A DNA stretch of 9,472 nt. Origin: VRUE01 sp035698885. GTDB taxonomy: Bacteria > Actinomycetota > Thermoleophilia > Solirubrobacterales > 70-9. Every line of letters starts with the position of its first letter. Position 1 is the first letter of the stretch. The position numbers and the translations under genes are program-made. Shown one piece after another: positions 6,400 to 9,472 of this stretch. The notes beneath the pieces were generated by a model, which worked only from the letters and a program-made list of their open reading frames with translations, searched no databases and had not been told where the DNA came from. The stretch spans positions 1 to 9,472 of the forward strand of contig DASSBJ010000066.1 in assembly GCA_035698885.1 (NCBI GenBank), given 5' to 3'.

Positions 6400-6413
6400 G
6401 CGGTCCGGGCGCC

Positions 6414-7304
6414 TCAGGAGAGAGCGGCGAGGCGCGCCTCGATCGTCTGCCGTCGCGGGTCGAAGCCGCGGATCGGCACGTCGCCCGGGTAGCCGCTGAG
6501 CGCGGCGGCGGGAACCAGGCCGATCAGCTCGGCCTCGACAGGGCGGGCGCCGAGCGGCGCTGCGAGCTCGCGCAACCGCTCGACCACGGCGCCGAGCGGC
6601 ACGGCGACCGGGTCGTGGACGTTGGTCGAGACCTGGGCGCGCCCGCTCGACAGGGGCAGACCGATCGCCCGCACGCCCGGCAACCCGCCGCCGGACTCGC
6701 GCAGACCGGCGGCGACGGCGCGCGCCAGGTCGAGGTCGGCGCTGTCGAGCTCGACGTTGAAGGCGCCGAGCGGGCCGCGCGCGGTGACCAGCGTCGCCCC
6801 GGCGGTCCGGTGCGGCAGCTCGGGCCCGTAGTCGGGCCGCAGCTCGCCGGACTCCATGCGCAGCCAGAGCTCCGACAGGCCGCCGTTGCGGAAGTAGGCC
6901 CGCTCGACGTGGTCGGGCCCGGTCGCGAGATCCCCGTAGAGGAACACGGGGACGCCGAGCGCGCCGATCGCCTCGGCGAGAACCGGCGCCGTCCGCAGGG
7001 CCAGGTCGCGCTCGGCCGGCGAGGGCCAGACGAGCGGGCAGACGTCGAGCGCGCCGATCGCCGGGTGGACGCCCGTGTGCCCCTCCATGTCGATCGCCTC
7101 GACCGCCGCCGCGGCGCCGCGGGCGAGCGCCGAGGTAAGCGCGGCGGCGTCGCCCGCGAGGGTGAACACGGTGCGGTTGTGGTCGCGGTCGCTGTGGCGG
7201 TCGAGCAGCTCCACGCCGGCCGCGAACGCCTCGCCCAGCGCCTCGATTCGCGCCGCGTCGCGACCCTCGGAGACGTTGGGTACGGCGAGCAGCGCCGGCG
7301 CCAA
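6414..7304 (-). CDS. Glutamate formimidoyltransferase, stand-alone
   Basis: This enzyme transfers the formimino group between N-formimino-L-glutamate and tetrahydrofolate, the last step of one histidine degradation route. The 296-residue product covers only the two transferase subdomains; the cyclodeaminase domain of animal FTCD is absent. Visible marks are the N-terminal AVPNVSEGRD (7-16), SDRDHNRTVFTLAG (38-51), EGHTGVHPAIGALDVCPLVW (74-93) with His80 matching the catalytic His of the family, FLYGDLA (121-127), STNVHD (226-231) with the folate-site type segment, and RGFDPRRQTIEARL (279-292). No ATG or GTG lies near the conserved start. TTG at 7304, 2 nt after the stop of the peptidase gene, is the best choice; a CTG at 7310 overlapping that stop is the alternative. 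Translation is probably coupled to the upstream gene. No other histidine-degradation gene is in the window. Confidence 0.93.
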   Translation of the reverse strand: MAPALLAVPNVSEGRDAARIEALGEAFAAGVELLDRHSDRDHNRTVFTLAGDAAALTSALARGAAAAVEAIDMEGHTGVHPAIGALDVCPLVWPSPAERDLALRTAPVLAEAIGALGVPVFLYGDLATGPDHVERAYFRNGGLSELWLRMESGELRPDYGPELPHRTAGATLVTARGPLGAFNVELDSADLDLARAVAAGLRESGGGLPGVRAIGLPLSSGRAQVSTNVHDPVAVPLGAVVERLRELAAPLGARPVEAELIGLVPAAALSGYPGDVPIRGFDPRRQTIEARLAALS

Positions 7305-7306
7305 CT

Positions 7307-8263
7307 TCAGGCGACCAGCTCGCCGGCTTCGACGATCGGCGTGTCGTCGACTTCCACCGTCGGACGCCTGACCACGCAGTCGAGGTGGACGGGCACCTGC
7401 ACGGCGCCGCCGATCGCCGCCGAGGCGCCGAAGGCGACGTGCGCGCTGCCGAGGATCTTCTCGTCCTCGAGGATGTCGCCGGTCAGCTCGGCCGCTTCGT
7501 TGGTGCCGACGCCGAGCTCGGCGACGCTGGTGCCGTCGGGCCCGTGTTCGCTGAGCAGCGCCAGGAGCCGCTCTCCCTGCGGCCCGCTCGCACCGACCAG
7601 ATGCCCTTCCCGGACCGTCAGCTCGACCGGCTCGGCGACCTTGCCGATCCCCGCGATCGAGCCGTCGACGACGAGCTTGCCCTCGCCGGCGCCCTCGACC
7701 GGCGCGATGAACGCCTCGCCGCAGGGGATGTTGCCGAAGGCGCCGCGCGTGCTGAGCGCCCCCGCGTCGACGATCGCGCTGCGCCCGTCCAGCTTCAGCC
7801 GCAGGTCCGAGCCGTTCGCGCAGGTGATCCGCGCTTCCGATCCGCCGCCGAGCGCGCGGCTCAGCGAGGCGCCCCGTTTGCGCAGCAGGCGCAGGTCCGC
7901 GGACATCACGCGCCTGAGCATGCCGACGGTCACGCCGGGCATCGAGGCGACCCGGGCGCCGGCTTCGCTGGCGGCGCGGCGCGCTTCGGTGTGCGAGATC
8001 GACTGGATGGTCGGGGCGAGGACGACGTCGGCGGCGAGCATCGCGGCGGCGACCGCACGCGGCGGCTCCGCCGCATGCGAGTCGCGCTCGGAGATGACCG
8101 CCAGCGTCGCTTCGCCGCCCTCGCCCTGGGCGTGAATCCGCAGCAGTTCGCCGAGCTCTTCGGTGCTCGGATTGCAGACCACCAGCAGCTCCTCGCCCGG
8201 GCTCAGAACCAGGCAATCCCGGATCAGCGAATTGATCGCGCTGTCGAGCTCGCTCCCGATCAC
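7307..8263 (-). CDS. M29/COG2309-type metallopeptidase homologue (aminopeptidase T-like)
   Basis: The protein resembles the COG2309 group that includes M29 aminopeptidases and 2,5-dihydroxypyridine dioxygenases. Counting from GTG at 8263 (318 residues), the likely metal ligands are Glu183 in NIPCGEAFIAP, Glu249 in AELGVGTNEA, His275 in SAHVAFG, and His293 and Asp295 in VPVHLDCV. The Glu-Glu spacing of 66 equals what I recall for the Thermus enzyme, but the His-to-HxD spacing is shorter (18). The Tyr that follows the SAH-type His in true M29 peptidases appears to be absent (Ala282), so peptidase activity is uncertain. It is shorter than M29 enzymes of about 400 residues and cytosolic. GTG at 8269 (320 residues) is the longer start, but a TAGCCT box directly abuts it and sits exactly 6 nt before the GTG at 8263, which favours the latter. 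The formimidoyltransferase starts 2 nt after its stop. Confidence 0.85.
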   Translation of the reverse strand: MIGSELDSAINSLIRDCLVLSPGEELLVVCNPSTEELGELLRIHAQGEGGEATLAVISERDSHAAEPPRAVAAAMLAADVVLAPTIQSISHTEARRAASEAGARVASMPGVTVGMLRRVMSADLRLLRKRGASLSRALGGGSEARITCANGSDLRLKLDGRSAIVDAGALSTRGAFGNIPCGEAFIAPVEGAGEGKLVVDGSIAGIGKVAEPVELTVREGHLVGASGPQGERLLALLSEHGPDGTSVAELGVGTNEAAELTGDILEDEKILGSAHVAFGASAAIGGAVQVPVHLDCVVRRPTVEVDDTPIVEAGELVA

Positions 8264-8269
8264 GACCAC

Positions 8270-8275
8270 AGGCTA
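8270..8275 (-). promoter_or_regulatory. Candidate -10 box (TAGCCT) for leaderless peptidase homologue gene
   Basis: TAGCCT fits TANNNT, ends 6 nt before the GTG at 8263 and directly abuts the GTG at 8269. A start at 8263 would therefore be leaderless, while a start at 8269 would lie between the -10 box and +1 and could not be on this transcript. No Shine-Dalgarno or clear -35 is visible. Confidence 0.4.
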
Positions 8276-8297
8276 ACCGCCGCCACGGCCGCGTGGC

Positions 8298-9365
8298 TCA
8301 GAGCACGACAGGGCTGCCGTGGTAGCCGGCCCGGCAGAGCCGGCGCTCCTCGACCCCCGGCCAGACCGTCAGCCGAACCTCCGCCAGCTCGTCGGCGGGC
8401 TCCATGCGCAGCCAGGCGAGCGGCGCGTCGGCGGTCGCCCGCGCGGCGGCCTGGCGCAGGTGGGACTCGAGCGCGGCGCGCTCCGCCTCGCTGAGGTACT
8501 GGAAGACGATCGAGTGGAAGACGACCGTCGCGCGCCCTGCGGCGGGCTCGGCGAGCTGCCGCTCGACCCAGGCCGCTGCACTCTCGCGGTCGACCGCGAC
8601 CGGCAGGCCTGCCGCCAGCTCGAGTGCCGCGCGCAGCCGCTCGAGCCGCGCCCGCTGGTCCGGCCAGACGTAGGCGAGCAGGGTCTCCCGTCCCTCCGTC
8701 GTCGCCGGATCGACCGGCGCGGCGTCGCAGCCGCGGCGCTCGGCGACCTCGACCGCGGCGGGCGGGTCCGGGCGGATCTCCCCCGCGAGCTCGAAATCCA
8801 GCGTCACCGGCGAGTCGCCCGGTCCCCAGGCGAAGTCGCCGGCCCTGTAGCGGTAGGAGTCCCAGCGCAGGTTGAGCCCGGCGCTCGCCCCCACCTCGAG
8901 CAGTCGCAGCGGCAAGCCGGTCGCCGTGGCGACGGCGAGAAAGCCCGGCAGCAGCGCCGCGCAGCGACCGACCTCGTTGGTCTGGACCGGCCGCTCGATC
9001 AGCTCGCGCAGCTGCGCGGCGTTGCCCTCCACGACTGCCCGGAACTCTGCCCACTCGGCCTCGGGATCGCGTTCCCCGGCCGCGTAGAGCTCGCCGAGCG
9101 CCGGCTCCACGCCCCGCAGAACGAGCCGGTTCACCGCGCCCATCAGCCGCAGCGCGAGCATCGAATCGGCGGGGTCGTCCTCGTGGCCCCTGAGCACGTC
9201 GGCCAGCGGCCCGCCGGCCTCGAAGTCCGCCGCCGCGCGCTCCAGCAACCCGGCGTAGAGCGGCGACCCGATGCGCTCGCAGTAGACCGCCTGGATGCGC
9301 AGCCGTTCGGCCACCGACCCCGCCGGCTCCAACGATCGCAATCCCGACCCTCCGTCTCCAGCCAT
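8298..9365 (-). CDS. DUF2332 family protein
   Basis: The 355-residue protein matches the layout of the DUF2332 family, common in actinobacteria and without an established function. Family-like blocks are RIQAVYCERIGSPLYAGLLE (23-42), PVQTNEVGRCAALLPGF (126-142), LRLLEVGASAGLNLRWDSY (153-171), AERRGCDAAPVDP (208-220), LLAYVWPDQRARLERLRAAL (229-248) and VVFHSIVFQYLS (281-292), with WLRMEP near 318-323. The EVGASAGLNL block looks like the glycine-rich motif I of an S-adenosylmethionine-dependent methyltransferase, and the rest is compatible with that fold, so a methyltransferase-like role is a guess. It is soluble, with no signal peptide. ATG at 9365 has no Shine-Dalgarno but a TACGCT box 7 nt upstream. 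The gene is divergent from tRNA-Met across 32 bp and precedes the peptidase homologue by about 30 nt. It appears to be the first gene of the minus-strand run. Confidence 0.88.
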   Translation of the reverse strand: MAGDGGSGLRSLEPAGSVAERLRIQAVYCERIGSPLYAGLLERAAADFEAGGPLADVLRGHEDDPADSMLALRLMGAVNRLVLRGVEPALGELYAAGERDPEAEWAEFRAVVEGNAAQLRELIERPVQTNEVGRCAALLPGFLAVATATGLPLRLLEVGASAGLNLRWDSYRYRAGDFAWGPGDSPVTLDFELAGEIRPDPPAAVEVAERRGCDAAPVDPATTEGRETLLAYVWPDQRARLERLRAALELAAGLPVAVDRESAAAWVERQLAEPAAGRATVVFHSIVFQYLSEAERAALESHLRQAAARATADAPLAWLRMEPADELAEVRLTVWPGVEERRLCRAGYHGSPVVL

Positions 9366-9372
9366 CGAGCGA

Positions 9373-9378
9373 AGCGTA
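9373..9378 (-). promoter_or_regulatory. Candidate -10 box (TACGCT) for leaderless DUF2332 gene
   Basis: TACGCT fits TANNNT and ends 7 nt before the ATG at 9365. No Shine-Dalgarno is present in the short upstream region. It lies within the 32-bp divergent gap, a few bases from the opposite-strand box for the tRNA, so the two promoters would overlap. Confidence 0.38.
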
Positions 9379-9382
9379 TTGA

Positions 9383-9388
9383 GATAAT
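9383..9388 (+). promoter_or_regulatory. Candidate -10 box (GATAAT) for tRNA-Met
   Basis: GATAAT matches the TATAAT consensus at five of six positions and ends 9 nt before the mature 5' end of the tRNA, allowing a very short leader for RNase P to remove. The expected -35 position falls inside the start of the DUF2332 gene and shows no good hexamer. Confidence 0.4.
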
Positions 9389-9397
9389 CCCCGCCCC

Positions 9398-9471
9398 GCC
9401 GGAGTAGCTCAGCTGGTTAGAGCAGCGGAATCATAATCCGCGTGTCGGGGGTTCGAGTCCCTCCTCCGGCA
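9398..9471 (+). tRNA. tRNA-Met (CAU), elongator type
   Basis: A complete cloverleaf is visible. The acceptor stem GCCGGAG pairs perfectly with CTCCGGC. The D arm is GCTC-AGCTGGTTA-GAGC, and the anticodon arm is GCGGA-ATCATAA-TCCGC with anticodon CAT at 9432-9434. The variable loop is GTGTC, and the T arm is GGGGG-TTCGAGT-CCCTC with one G-U pair. The discriminator is A at 9471; the next base is T, so CCA is not encoded and must be added. The G1-C72 pair and the lack of three G-C pairs in the anticodon stem rule out an initiator tRNA. A CAU tRNA-Ile needing lysidine is possible in principle, but the anticodon arm resembles actinobacterial elongator Met tRNA. Confidence 0.95.
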
Positions 9472-9472
9472 T

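Noticed and set aside
6276..8135. 619-residue plus-strand open frame
   Set aside because: It spans three minus-strand genes and shows only biased, repetitive composition. There is no domain or sensible start context.
6414..8216. Formimidoyltransferase frame open upstream to 8216, suggesting a 600-residue fusion
   Set aside because: The upstream 300 residues are an Arg/Ala-rich out-of-frame reading of the peptidase homologue gene. The conserved transferase start AVPNVSEGRD begins just after that gene's stop.
9398..9471. Initiator tRNA-fMet or lysidine tRNA-Ile with the same CAT anticodon
   Set aside because: The initiator lacks a Watson-Crick 1-72 pair and has three G-C pairs in the anticodon stem, neither of which fits. 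The GCGGA/TCCGC stem matches elongator Met better than the usual Ile2 form.
1..9472. CRISPR array, insertion sequence, prophage or toxin-antitoxin genes
   Set aside because: No regularly spaced direct repeats, transposase or integrase motifs, terminal inverted repeats, or recognisable toxin pairs were found in either strand.

Overview
The window is a very G+C-rich chromosomal segment of an actinobacterium-like organism. Third codon positions are almost all G or C, several starts are GTG or probably TTG, and some genes look leaderless. The protein style (a basic N-terminus beginning MAQTRKKRRR, a DUF2332 protein, a decayed sigma-70-family gene) and the elongator tRNA-Met sequence fit a deep-branching actinobacterium, perhaps Thermoleophilia/Solirubrobacterales. 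That placement is inference, not proof.

Layout. Positions 2-257 (+) hold the wreck of a sigma-70-family factor gene, with its region 2 start and its region 4 helix in different reading frames. All intact protein genes lie on the minus strand and read from right to left. In order of transcription they are: a DUF2332 protein (9365-8298), an M29/COG2309-type metallopeptidase homologue (8263-7307), a stand-alone glutamate formimidoyltransferase (7304-6414), a small basic two-helix membrane protein (6387-6022), an MBL-fold hydrolase (6025-5381), hisS (5348-4104), aspS (4107-2311), a 92-residue unknown (2273-1995), and, after a 235-bp gap, mnmA with an IscU/NifU-like N-terminal domain (1759-296). 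An elongator tRNA-Met (CAU) starts on the plus strand at 9398, divergent from the DUF2332 gene across 32 bp.

How the genes fit together. From DUF2332 to the 92-residue gene the spacings are short (28, 2, 26, -4, 32, -4 and 37 nt), so one polycistronic run with internal promoters is likely. The theme is translation: two aminoacyl-tRNA synthetases coupled by a GTGA overlap, a tRNA thiolase and a tRNA. The AspRS carries a His seen in non-discriminating enzymes. The formimidoyltransferase/peptidase pair, 2 nt apart, is a metabolic insert.

Most notable points. (1) An Fe-S scaffold domain, lacking the third scaffold cysteine, is fused to an MnmA that has a CxxC + C cysteine set. (2) At four genes a TANNNT box ends 6 or 7 nt before the start codon and no Shine-Dalgarno is visible, suggesting leaderless mRNAs and correcting one start codon. 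(3) There is a sigma factor pseudogene. I see no CRISPR array, insertion sequence, phage gene or clear defence system.
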